Shown here piece after piece: positions 24,524 through 32,265 of a stretch of DNA of 64,000 bases. Under the pieces are notes generated by a model. The model was not told where the DNA came from. It saw nothing but the letters and a program-made list of their open reading frames with translations, and did no database searches. The stretch is from Nonomuraea solani (lineage in GTDB: Bacteria; Actinomycetota; Actinomycetes; Streptosporangiales; Streptosporangiaceae), in NCBI RefSeq assembly GCF_900108335.1, contig NZ_FNVT01000005.1:310001-374000 (forward strand), in the 5' to 3' direction. Within the stretch, counting starts at the first letter, position 1. The number at the start of each line of letters is the position of its first letter. Made by a program: the position numbers and the translations under genes.

Positions 24524-25821
24524 CACTTCTCCCTGCCGGGTTGGGTGGGGGGCCGGGCAATGAGCCGTACATCCGGCCCTATAAGGGAAAGATCATCAAA
24601 AGCCAGGCGGTGGATCCCGCCGATCGTCCGCACCCCGGCCGCGCCGAGCGCGGCGGGCCCGGAGCCGAGCAGGGCCGGGGCCAGGTACGCGACCACCCGG
24701 TCGGTCAGGCCCCGCCCGACGAACGAACCGGCCAGCGTGGGGCCGCCCTCCAGGAACACGCTCACGATCTCGCGGGCGGCCAGCTCGGCGAGCAGGGCGC
24801 GCAGGTCGAGGCCGGCGCCGTGGCGGGGCAGGCGGAGCAGGTCGGCCTTGAGGCCGGTGGCGGCGTCGTCGGCCACGGCGACGAGCGTGGGCGCCTGGTC
24901 GTCGAGAACCCTGGCGGACTGCGGCGTCCTGCCCTCGGTATCGACGACGACCCGCAACGGCACCCGCCGGCCACCTTCCGGGCTCCCGCCGGCCACCTCG
25001 CCACGCCCGGCCGACCCGCCCGGCGAGCCGCCGAACCGTCCTTCCACCACGCCGCCTCCCGCCACGTCGCCTGCCGACCCGCCGAACCGTCCTTCCGTCA
25101 CGCCGCCTGCCGCCTGGCCGCCTCCCGCCGGATCACCACGCCGGCCTTCCGAGGCCGGGCCGTCGTGGGCCCGCTCCGAGGGGGTGGGGCGGGCGGTGAG
25201 GTGGGGGTCGTCGGTCAGGATCGTGCCGATGCCGGCGACGATGGCGTCGGAGGCGGCCCGCATGCGGTGCACGTCGGCCCGGGCCTCCGGCGAGGTGATC
25301 CACCGGCTGGTGCCGTCTTCGGCGGCCGACCTGCCGTCGAGCGTCGCGGCGAACTTCCACGTCACGTGGGAACGCCCGAGCCGCGCGTACGTCAGCCACT
25401 CCTCGTTGACCCGCTCGGCCGCCCCGCCCAGCACTCCGGACGTCACCGCGACGCCATGGGAACGCAGCCGCGCCGCGCCCCCGGCCGCCTTGAGGCTGGG
25501 GTCGGGCACGGCGATCACCACGCGCGCCACCCCGGCCTCCAGCAGGGCCAGGCTGCACGGCCCCGTCCTGCCGGTGTGGTCGCAGGGCTCCAATGTCACG
25601 TAGGCGGTGCCGCCACGCGCCCGTTCCCCGGCCCGCGCCAGGGCGACGACCTCGGCGTGCGGGCCGCCCGCGTACGCGTGGAACCCCTCACCCACGACCT
25701 GGCCAGCGGCGTCGAGCACGACGCAGCCCACGACGGGGTTGGGACTGGTGGTGCCGTGTCCATGCCCGGCCAGCTCGACGGCGCGCGCCATGTGCGCGGC
25801 GTCCTGCGCGGGAATCTCCAC
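24523..25821 (-). CDS. ribD: RibD deaminase-reductase with a repetitive insertion
   Basis: Bifunctional diaminohydroxyphosphoribosyl-aminopyrimidine deaminase / 5-amino-6-(phosphoribosylamino)uracil reductase. The deaminase zinc site is PHAEVVA (His55, Glu57) with LEPCDHTGRTGPCS (Cys80, Cys89); the reductase starts near VTWKFAATLDGRSAAEDG. At 432 residues it is about 70 longer than usual: residues 211-286 are a Gly/Ala/Glu-rich insertion between DPHLTA and VPLRVVVDTEG with a 17-residue repeat ending in EGRFGG, encoded by a 51-bp DNA repeat (25030 and 25081). The GTG at 25821 has AGGAG at 7 bases. It is the first gene behind the FMN riboswitch. Confidence 0.95.
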   Translation of the reverse strand: MEIPAQDAAHMARAVELAGHGHGTTSPNPVVGCVVLDAAGQVVGEGFHAYAGGPHAEVVALARAGERARGGTAYVTLEPCDHTGRTGPCSLALLEAGVARVVIAVPDPSLKAAGGAARLRSHGVAVTSGVLGGAAERVNEEWLTYARLGRSHVTWKFAATLDGRSAAEDGTSRWITSPEARADVHRMRAASDAIVAGIGTILTDDPHLTARPTPSERAHDGPASEGRRGDPAGGGQAAGGVTEGRFGGSAGDVAGGGVVEGRFGGSPGGSAGRGEVAGGSPEGGRRVPLRVVVDTEGRTPQSARVLDDQAPTLVAVADDAATGLKADLLRLPRHGAGLDLRALLAELAAREIVSVFLEGGPTLAGSFVGRGLTDRVVAYLAPALLGSGPAALGAAGVRTIGGIHRLAFDDLSLIGPDVRLIARPPTQPGREK

Positions 25822-25874
25822 CCCGGTCTCCTACTCGCCAGTAGCTTCAAGCCACGGCGGGCCCCGGGGGATAT

Positions 25875-25894
25875 CCGTGGTGCATGCACCACGG
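25875..25894. repeat. Perfect 20-bp palindrome between FMN aptamer and ribD
   Basis: CCGTGGTGCATGCACCACGG is fully self-complementary. It lies between the aptamer and the ribD start, where the riboswitch expression platform should be. It can form an 8-bp hairpin with a CATG loop, and could also be a protein-binding dyad. Confidence 0.7.
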
Positions 25895-25925
25895 AAGGCG
25901 CCCGGCTTGGGACGCCGGACACCTC

Positions 25926-26046
25926 GCGCGCTTCCTCCCATCCGGACTTTAACCGTCGGTCTCGGAATTTCACCGAGTCAACCGGCCGATGGCATCGGCC
26001 GGGTCGCGGACTGTAACCGCCGGTTCGGACTTTCACCGACCCCGGA
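25926..26046 (-). promoter_or_regulatory. FMN riboswitch (RFN element)
   Basis: Reading leftwards the conserved RFN blocks appear in order: GGGGTCGGTGAAAGTCC, ACCGGCGGTTACAGTCCGCG, a variable GGCCGATGCCATCGGCC hairpin arm, ACTCGGTGAAATTCCGAGAC, CGACGGTTAAAGTCCGGATG and GGAGGAAGC. These are the core stems of the FMN aptamer. FMN binding should shut off ribD and the operon. The expression platform lies between 25822 and 25925; no classical U-tract terminator is seen, so translational control is more likely. Confidence 0.93.
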
Positions 26047-26131
26047 GCACGCTAGCTCTGTTTCACTACCAGTTTGCCATGCCCGAAACGGAAATTGCGA
26101 CCGCCCCCGCCAATTTGACCAAGCGCTTGCT

Positions 26132-26941
26132 TCAAGCGGCCATCAGCCGGCGGGCGCGGCGCGCGGCCGGGCTGTAGAGGACGTCCCCCGGGACCAGGCC
26201 GATCCCGGTGTGCAGGGTACGCAGCGTCGCCGTGGCCCACAGGTCGCCGACCGGCGTGGCGGGCAGCCCGTACAGCCGTCGCGCCCAGCGCGGCAGCGTG
26301 GCGAACGACAGGAGCGTCAGCGCGGGCAGTGCGGGCTTCAGCGGCGTCAGCATGCGCGGCAGCGGGGCGTTCAGCGACAGGCGCAGCGGATGGGCCGCCT
26401 CGGGCACGAAGCGCAGCCCGGGCCGCTGGGCGTCGATGTAGTCGCGCAGCTCGGCCACCGACCCGGGCACGTCGTCCCGCGACAGCCCGACCACCTCGGC
26501 GGCCCGCCGCCACTCGGCGACGAAGGTGTCGGCGTCGTCGTCCGACAGCCGCACCCCGGCCCGGCGGGCGACGGACAGGTAGGAGTCCACCTCGCCGACG
26601 TGCACCCAGCGCAGGGCTTCGGGGTCGTCGAGGCGGAAGGCGGCGCCGGTGTCGGGGTCGTGGGCGGTGAGCTTGGCGTGGATCTTGCGGACGCGGCGGC
26701 CGGCGCGCTCGACCTCGGCGTGGGTGCCGTAGGTGCGTACGCGGACGAACTCCGTCGTGCGGACGAACCGCGACCACGCCTCCTGCGGATCCATGAGCGC
26801 GGAGTTCTGCAGCACGCCGCGCATCGCCCTCGGGTGCAGCCCCTGCATGAGCAGCGCCCGGATGCCGCCCACCAGCAGGATCGGCTCACCCATCACCCGC
26901 CACGTCACCGAGCTGGGCCCGAAGATGCCAAGGTCGCTCAT
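26132..26941 (-). CDS. DUF2236 / MpaB-type oxygenase family protein
   Basis: A 269-residue protein of the DUF2236 (latex-clearing/MpaB-like) family. It starts MSDLGIFGPSSVTWRVMGEP and shows RALLMQGLHPRAMRGVLQNS, the heme-contacting region of the family, then VRTYGTHAEVERAGRRVRKIH and RWVHVGEVDSYLSVARRAG. Relatives are heme-containing oxygenases, but the substrate here cannot be predicted. The ATG has no ribosome site; TAAGTC lies 7 bases upstream, only an imperfect leaderless promoter. It is upstream of, but separate from, the riboswitch. Confidence 0.82.
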   Translation of the reverse strand: MSDLGIFGPSSVTWRVMGEPILLVGGIRALLMQGLHPRAMRGVLQNSALMDPQEAWSRFVRTTEFVRVRTYGTHAEVERAGRRVRKIHAKLTAHDPDTGAAFRLDDPEALRWVHVGEVDSYLSVARRAGVRLSDDDADTFVAEWRRAAEVVGLSRDDVPGSVAELRDYIDAQRPGLRFVPEAAHPLRLSLNAPLPRMLTPLKPALPALTLLSFATLPRWARRLYGLPATPVGDLWATATLRTLHTGIGLVPGDVLYSPAARRARRLMAA

Positions 26942-26976
26942 AAGTGATGACTTACCCAGGTGATGCGGGGTTCATG

Positions 26977-27639
26977 TCAGGAAATAGCGCGATTGGCGGC
27001 CGCACGAAGCGCATCCACGGCGGCCACCGGATCGGAGGCCCCGTAGACGGCGCTGCCCGCCACGAACACGTCGGCGCCCGCCTCCGCGCAGCGCTCGATG
27101 GTCCCGGCGTCCACGCCCCCGTCCACCTGCAGCCAGATCCGCCCGCCGTGCCGCTCGATGAGCGCACGGGACCGCCGGAGCTTCGGCAGCACGCCGTCGA
27201 GGAACTTCTGCCCCCCGAACCCCGGCTCCACGGTCATCAGCAGCAGCATGTCGATCTCGCCCAGAAGATCCTCGTACGGCTCCACGGCCGTCGCGGGGCT
27301 GAGCGCCAGCCCCGCCCTGGCACCAAGGGAGCGGATCTCGCGCAGGGTGCGGATCGGGGCCTTGGCCGCCTCGGCGTGGATGGTCACGCTGCCCGCCCCC
27401 GCCTCCGCGTACTGCGGCGCCCAGCGGTCGGGGTCGGCGATCATGAGATGGCAGTCGAGCGGGGTCGCGGTCGCCTTCCGCAGCGCCTCGACCACGGGCA
27501 GCCCCAGGGTCAGGTTGGGCACGAAGTGGTAGTCCATGACGTCGACGTGCAGCCAGTCGGCGTTGGGCACGGCGGCGGCCTCGTCGGCGAGCCTGGCGAA
27601 GTCGGCGGCGAGGATGCTGGGCGAGATCTGTACGGCCAT
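26977..27639 (-). CDS. rpe: Ribulose-phosphate 3-epimerase
   Basis: A 220-residue TIM-barrel enzyme that interconverts ribulose 5-phosphate and xylulose 5-phosphate in the pentose phosphate pathway. It begins MAVQISPSILAADFARL and has LHVDVMDYHFVPNLTLG, PLDCHLMIADPDRW, LLMTVEPGFGGQKFLD and IWLQVDGGVDAGTI, covering the metal-binding His/Asp residues and the phosphate site. A TAGACT element lies 9 bases before the ATG, so the leader may be only two or three bases. Confidence 0.96.
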   Translation of the reverse strand: MAVQISPSILAADFARLADEAAAVPNADWLHVDVMDYHFVPNLTLGLPVVEALRKATATPLDCHLMIADPDRWAPQYAEAGAGSVTIHAEAAKAPIRTLREIRSLGARAGLALSPATAVEPYEDLLGEIDMLLLMTVEPGFGGQKFLDGVLPKLRRSRALIERHGGRIWLQVDGGVDAGTIERCAEAGADVFVAGSAVYGASDPVAAVDALRAAANRAIS

Positions 27640-27651
27640 GATGCCCCAAGT

Positions 27652-28629
27652 CTAGTGAACGGCCTGCGGCCGCCTCGCCCTGTCCATCAGTCCGAGCCTG
27701 ATGAACAGCACGGGCGCCCCCAGTTGCACCCAGAGTGCCAGCAGCGCGTATCCCGCGTACGTCGCCGCGAGGGTCTCGGGCAGCACTTCGCGCACGGCGT
27801 ACCAGATGAGCGCCGCCACCACCATGCCGAGCGCCCAGCGCGCGGCCCGCACCCCGAGCGGCCCGCCCGCGTCGAACCACCCCAGCCGATACATGATCGC
27901 CGCCCCGGCCAGCGTGCCGAGCAGTGTGCCCGCCATGATCGTCACGGTCTCCAGGCTCTCGGGATCGATCGCCCCGGCCGCGCTCCAGCTCTGCGGCGGC
28001 AACCAGCCGGCGTACGGAACGTTGACCAGCACGGCGGCCCCGACCAGCACCCCGGACAACACGGCGGCAAGACCAAGCTGCCCCCACAGCGTCCGCCCGC
28101 GCCACCACTCGACGACGGGCCGCTCGAACCTCGCCACCGCCACCAGCACCACGACCCCGAGCAGCACCCCGGCCACCACGTCGGAGATGAAGTGCACGCC
28201 CAGATAAACCCTGCTCACACACACCAGCGCGACCAGCGCCCCCGCCGCCCACCACGCCCACGACCGCCCCACCGCCATGGCGATCCGCCCAAGGGCGGCG
28301 GTGCCGATCTGCGCATGCCCCGACGGCAGCCCGAACGCACCCTCAAGGGACAACGGCCGGATCCTGGCATCGATCCAGTACGGCCTGGGCTGGTGCGTCG
28401 CCAGCTTGGCGATGGCGTTGGTGGCGGCCGCCAGCAGCACGGTCAGGCCGAGGCGCAGGGCGAACGCCGGGCTGACGCACCAGTAGAGCACGGGCAGGCA
28501 GACCAGGAAGAACGTGTCCGTGCCGAACACCGACACCAGCTCCAGCAGGGGCCGCACGGCGTCGGGCAATCGCTGGACCCAGATGATGGGGTTCAGCTCG
28601 GCCAGGTGTAGTTCGTCCAGAAAGTCCAC
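27652..28629 (-). CDS. PAP2-family membrane phosphatase
   Basis: A 325-residue polytopic protein with the PAP2 phosphatase motifs KLATHQPRPYW (motif 1), LPSGHAQIG (motif 2) and SRVYLGVHFISDVVAG (motif 3), then additional C-terminal membrane helices. It would dephosphorylate a lipid phosphate such as undecaprenyl pyrophosphate or phosphatidic acid on the outer face of the membrane; the exact substrate is open. The GTG start lacks a clear ribosome site. rpe begins 12 bases downstream. Confidence 0.85.
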   Translation of the reverse strand: MDFLDELHLAELNPIIWVQRLPDAVRPLLELVSVFGTDTFFLVCLPVLYWCVSPAFALRLGLTVLLAAATNAIAKLATHQPRPYWIDARIRPLSLEGAFGLPSGHAQIGTAALGRIAMAVGRSWAWWAAGALVALVCVSRVYLGVHFISDVVAGVLLGVVVLVAVARFERPVVEWWRGRTLWGQLGLAAVLSGVLVGAAVLVNVPYAGWLPPQSWSAAGAIDPESLETVTIMAGTLLGTLAGAAIMYRLGWFDAGGPLGVRAARWALGMVVAALIWYAVREVLPETLAATYAGYALLALWVQLGAPVLFIRLGLMDRARRPQAVH

Positions 28630-29099
28630 GCCGTAGATCGGATCACACCGACCACCCCGACCGCCAACTCACCACTCTGTACGACCCCGCGCCGCCCGCA
28701 GAACTCTCACCGATCACACACGGGCACCGCCCTCCGAACAGCCCGCCCCGCGCAACCGACCGCCGGACACACCACCTGAACCAGCCGCGCCCCTCCGCGC
28801 AACCCACCGCCCCGCACGCTTGGGACGCCGCCAGAACGGGCCCAACCCCGCGCCGCAAAGCCTGCGGCTGGGCGGGCCATGGCGGAGGAAGAGCGGAGGA
28901 AGAGCGGAGGCAGGACCTGGCGGGCCCGAGACCCGGCAGGCCCCAGACCTGGCAGGCCCGGCCGGGCGTGCCTGTTGCCGAGCCTGCCCGCTGCCGTGAC
29001 CCGGAGCCGGGCCGTGACCCGGGGCGAGACCGTGGCCAACGCGGGACCATGACCCGGGGCGGGACCGTGGCCAACGCGGGACCGTGGCCAAGGCGGGGC
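28630..29099. repeat. Intergenic region with GC-rich direct repeats
   Basis: No gene is seen in this 470-base gap between rsmB and the PAP2 gene. GCCGCA/TGCGGC at 28850-28867 can form a hairpin. From about 28920 the DNA is repetitive: GACC[CT]GGCAGGCC copies, then ACCGTGGCCAACGCGGG at 29029 and 29064 with a shorter third copy at 29081 that runs up to the rsmB stop. Confidence 0.6.
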
Positions 29100-30671
29100 T
29101 CAGGGACGTTTGCGGAGGAGGGCCAGGAACATGGCGTCGGTGCCGTGGCGGTGCGGCCAGAACTGGGCGTAGGGGCCGTCGCCGAGCCCGTCCACCTCGG
29201 GCAGGTAGTCGCGGGCGTCGAGCTGCTCCACATCGTCCCTGCGCGCCACGACGTCACCCACCACGACCCTGGTCTCGGCCAGGTGCGGCGAACACGTGAC
29301 GTAGGCCACGACACCTCCAGGACGTACGGCGTCCAGCGCCGTGCCCAGCAGCCGCCGCTGCAGCTTCCCCAGGTCGGCGATGCCCGCCGGATCCCGCCGC
29401 CACCGCGCCTCCGGCCGGCGCCGCAACGCGCCCAGCCCGGTGCACGGCGCGTCGAGCATGACCCGATCGAACGCCCCCGGCCGCCACGCCGGCTCGGTGC
29501 CATCGGCGGTCACCACGACCGCGTCCCTGGTGGTCTCCCAGACCAGCCGCGCCCGATGGAACTGCACATCGGCGGCCAGCACCCGGGCCCCACCGGGAAA
29601 AGCCCGCCCAGAATCCGCTCCAGAGCCCGGGAGATCGACCCCACCATCGTGCCCCGGGTGATCGACCCCACCCTGGTGGCCCGGAAGGTCAGCCCCGGCA
29701 CGACCGCCGGCCCGTCCTTCGACCTCAGCGGGCCCACCGCCCCTGGCGCGTCGATCGAACTCGGCGCTCAGGCCGGCCAGGTCGCCGTAGGTGGCGATGG
29801 CGTCGAGCAGTCCCGCCTTACCGCCGGGCCCCGCGCACATGTCGAGCCAGAGCTCATCCCCATCGCCCCCGACAGGCACCCGGGTCAGCGCGAGCGCCAC
29901 CAGTTGGCTGGCCTCGTCCTGCACGGCGGCGCGCGTCTCCGCGATGGCCTCAATCTGCCCGGGGTCACCTTCGCGCAGGTATGCCGCATAGGGCGAGTAG
30001 CGCCCCGGCATGGCCCCCGAGTCCTCGAGCTCCTCGACCGAGCTGCGCCCTGGCCGCGCGACCAGCGTCACCAGGGGGCGGGCGTTGTCGGCGTCGAGCA
30101 GGTCGGCCAGCTCTCCGCCCGAGCCCAGGGCGTCGCGGAAGGCGGAGACGATCCACCGGGGATGGCCATAGGCGACGGCGAGGTGGCCGACCGGGTCGTC
30201 GGCCTGGTCGGGCGCGACGATGGGCACCCACTCTTCGAGCGTCCTGGAGCCGATCTTGCGCAGCACCGCGTTGGCGAACTTGGCCGCCCCCTGGCCGATG
30301 CGCAGGCGTACCAGATCGACGGTGGTGCCGACGGCCGCGTGCGGCGGCACGCGCATGCGCAGGAGCTGGTGCGCGCCGAGCCGCAGGGCGTCGCGAACGT
30401 CGGGATCGGGCGCGCGGTCGCTGCACGTCTCGATGATCGCGTCGTAGGTGCCGAGCCCGCGCAGCGTCCCGTAAGCGAGCTCGGTCGCCAGCGCGGCATC
30501 GCGTCCGCTGATGCCGCGCTCGCGAAGGAGGCGCGGCAGAAGCAGGTTGGCGTACGCGTCGCGCTCGTCGACCGCCCGCACGACATCGAAGGCCGCGTTG
30601 CGCGCCGGATCGCGCGCCGGTCGCCGCGGCCTCTGTGCACGGCCCCTGCCGCCGGCACCCTGGGTCTTCAT
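29100..30671 (-). CDS. rsmB: 16S rRNA m5C967 methyltransferase RsmB with a repetitive insertion
   Basis: A 523-residue NOL1/NOP2/SUN enzyme. Residues 20-150 are the NusB-like RNA-binding domain. The catalytic domain has SAM motif I DMCAGPGGKAGLLDA (277-291), motif IV DAPCTGLGALRRRPEARW (Cys410) and motif VI VTCSPHLAET (Cys460, the nucleophile position). Between LSAEFDRRAR and VLAADVQFHRA lies an unusual Gly/Asp/His-rich insertion, about residues 311-360, with a 9-residue repeat ([LH]PGH[QD]GGVD). Core motifs are intact, so activity is expected. It is the third gene of def-fmt-rsmB. Confidence 0.95.
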   Translation of the reverse strand: MKTQGAGGRGRAQRPRRPARDPARNAAFDVVRAVDERDAYANLLLPRLLRERGISGRDAALATELAYGTLRGLGTYDAIIETCSDRAPDPDVRDALRLGAHQLLRMRVPPHAAVGTTVDLVRLRIGQGAAKFANAVLRKIGSRTLEEWVPIVAPDQADDPVGHLAVAYGHPRWIVSAFRDALGSGGELADLLDADNARPLVTLVARPGRSSVEELEDSGAMPGRYSPYAAYLREGDPGQIEAIAETRAAVQDEASQLVALALTRVPVGGDGDELWLDMCAGPGGKAGLLDAIATYGDLAGLSAEFDRRARGGGPAEVEGRAGGRAGADLPGHQGGVDHPGHDGGVDLPGSGADSGRAFPGGARVLAADVQFHRARLVWETTRDAVVVTADGTEPAWRPGAFDRVMLDAPCTGLGALRRRPEARWRRDPAGIADLGKLQRRLLGTALDAVRPGGVVAYVTCSPHLAETRVVVGDVVARRDDVEQLDARDYLPEVDGLGDGPYAQFWPHRHGTDAMFLALLRKRP

Positions 30672-30738
30672 CCCCTCGAGCCTTCGCTACCGCCCATGGC
30701 GGCAATATTACCGTCCGGAGCAACGCGGATACGCCCGG

Positions 30739-31665
30739 TCACTTGAAGGCCTCTTTACCCTCTGGGCGAACCCCGCGGCCCCACTCCCCGGCCCCCATGA
30801 GCCGCTTGCCCTGAGGTTGCACCTCGCCCAGCTCCACCGCGTCCGTAGCGGTGCCGACCAGCACCGTGGTCTTCGTGGCGGCGATCTCGCCAGGCTCCAG
30901 CCGCTCCCCGGGCACCACCCGGACCGGCCCCAGCTTCACCCGCTGCCCCCGGAACTCCGTCCACGCGCCAGGGTTGGGCGTGCACGCCCGGACGAGCCGG
31001 TCGACGTGCATGGCGGGCTTGGTCCAGTCGACGCGGGCGTCGGCGACCGAAATCTTGGGCGCCAGGCTCACCCCGTCGGCCGGTTGCGGCCGCGCCTCCA
31101 GGGTGCCGTCGGCCACGCCGTCGAGGGTCGCGGCCAGCAGCCCCGCCCCCGAGACCGACAGCCGCTCCAGCAGCGTGCCGCTCGTGTCGGTGGCCCGGAT
31201 CTCCTCGGTCACGACGCCGTAGACCGGCCCCGCGTCCAGCTCCTTCACGATCTGGAACGTCGTCGCCCCGCCGATCTCGTCACCGTGCAGGACCGAGTGC
31301 TGCACGGGAGCGGCCCCGCGCCAGGCGGGCAGGATCGAGAAGTGCAGGTTGATCCAGCCGTGCCGGGGCACGTCGAGCGCCGACTGCGGCAGCAGGGCCC
31401 CATAGGCCACCACCGGGCAGCAGTCGGGCTCCAGCGCGCGCAGCGCGTCGAGGAAGGCCGGGTCGCCGGCCTTCTGCGGGCGCAGCACCTCGATGCCCGC
31501 CTCCTCCGCGAGCGCGGCCACCGGCGACGGGTGGACCTTGCGGCCCCGGCCCGACTGCGCGTCGGGACGGGTGACGACGGCCACGACCTCGTGGTGGGGC
31601 GAGTCGATCAGGGTGCGCAGCGACGGCAGTGCCGTCTCGGGCGTGCCCGCGAAGACCAGACGCAT
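30739..31665 (-). CDS. fmt: Methionyl-tRNA formyltransferase
   Basis: A 308-residue enzyme that formylates initiator Met-tRNA using 10-formyl-tetrahydrofolate. It starts MRLVFAGTPETALPSLRTLI and shows VVAYGALLPQSALDVPRHGW, INLHFSILPAWRGAAPVQHS (family SLLP...AAP motif, here SILP) and FQIVKELDAGPVYG. The C-terminal tRNA-binding domain follows TPNPGAWTEFRG. The ATG is 4 bases after the def stop, so translation is coupled. Confidence 0.96.
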   Translation of the reverse strand: MRLVFAGTPETALPSLRTLIDSPHHEVVAVVTRPDAQSGRGRKVHPSPVAALAEEAGIEVLRPQKAGDPAFLDALRALEPDCCPVVAYGALLPQSALDVPRHGWINLHFSILPAWRGAAPVQHSVLHGDEIGGATTFQIVKELDAGPVYGVVTEEIRATDTSGTLLERLSVSGAGLLAATLDGVADGTLEARPQPADGVSLAPKISVADARVDWTKPAMHVDRLVRACTPNPGAWTEFRGQRVKLGPVRVVPGERLEPGEIAATKTTVLVGTATDAVELGEVQPQGKRLMGAGEWGRGVRPEGKEAFK

Positions 31666-31669
31666 GCTC

Positions 31670-32227
31670 TCAGAGCGCCTTTCCGCCGGTGGCGTGGGGC
31701 GACATCTTGATCACGGGGGCGGACAGGCCGCTCCACTCCGCCTCGCGCACGGCCTTCATGGCCAGCTTGCGCTGCTTGGGGTCCATGCGGTCGATGAACA
31801 GGATGCCGTCGAGGTGGTCGGTCTCGTGCTGGAAGCACCGGGCCATCAGGTCGGTGCCCTCGAGCGTGACGGGCTCGCCATGGACGTTGAAGCCCTTGGC
31901 CACGGCCTGGACGGCGCGCGGCGTCGGGTAGGACAGGCCGGGGAACGACAGGCAGCCCTCCTCGCCCTCCTCGTCGAGCTCGGACGACAGGTCGAGGTCG
32001 GGGTTGATCAGATGGCCGAGCTGGTCGTCGACGTAGTAGGTGAACACCCGCAGCCCGACCCCGATCTGCGGCGCCGCGAGGCCCGCGCCCGGGGCGTCCA
32101 TCATCGTGTCGGTGAGGTCCTTGACCAGCTTGCGAAGCTCCTTGTCGAAGTCGACGACCGGGGCCGCCGGGGTGCGCAGCACCGGGTCTCCGAACAGCCG
32201 GATCGACTGGATCGCCAAGGGGGTCAC
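31670..32227 (-). CDS. def: Peptide deformylase
   Basis: A 185-residue metalloenzyme that removes the N-formyl group from nascent proteins. All three motifs are present: GAGLAAPQIGVGLRV (motif 1), EEGCLSFPGL (motif 2, metal Cys) and QHETDHLDGILFIDR (motif 3, HExxH form HETDH). The GTG at 32227 is preferred because the family usually begins about here; TTG codons upstream are possible. A TAAACT -10 element at 32259-32254 predicts a leader of roughly 20 bases. It leads def-fmt-rsmB. Confidence 0.95.
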   Translation of the reverse strand: MTPLAIQSIRLFGDPVLRTPAAPVVDFDKELRKLVKDLTDTMMDAPGAGLAAPQIGVGLRVFTYYVDDQLGHLINPDLDLSSELDEEGEEGCLSFPGLSYPTPRAVQAVAKGFNVHGEPVTLEGTDLMARCFQHETDHLDGILFIDRMDPKQRKLAMKAVREAEWSGLSAPVIKMSPHATGGKAL

Positions 32228-32265
32228 TCCGTTTCTCAAGCGTTCAAGAGCCAAGTTTAGTGCCG

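Noticed and set aside
25926..26180. Small plus-strand ORF across the FMN aptamer
   Set aside because: The DNA is explained fully by the RFN element on the other strand.
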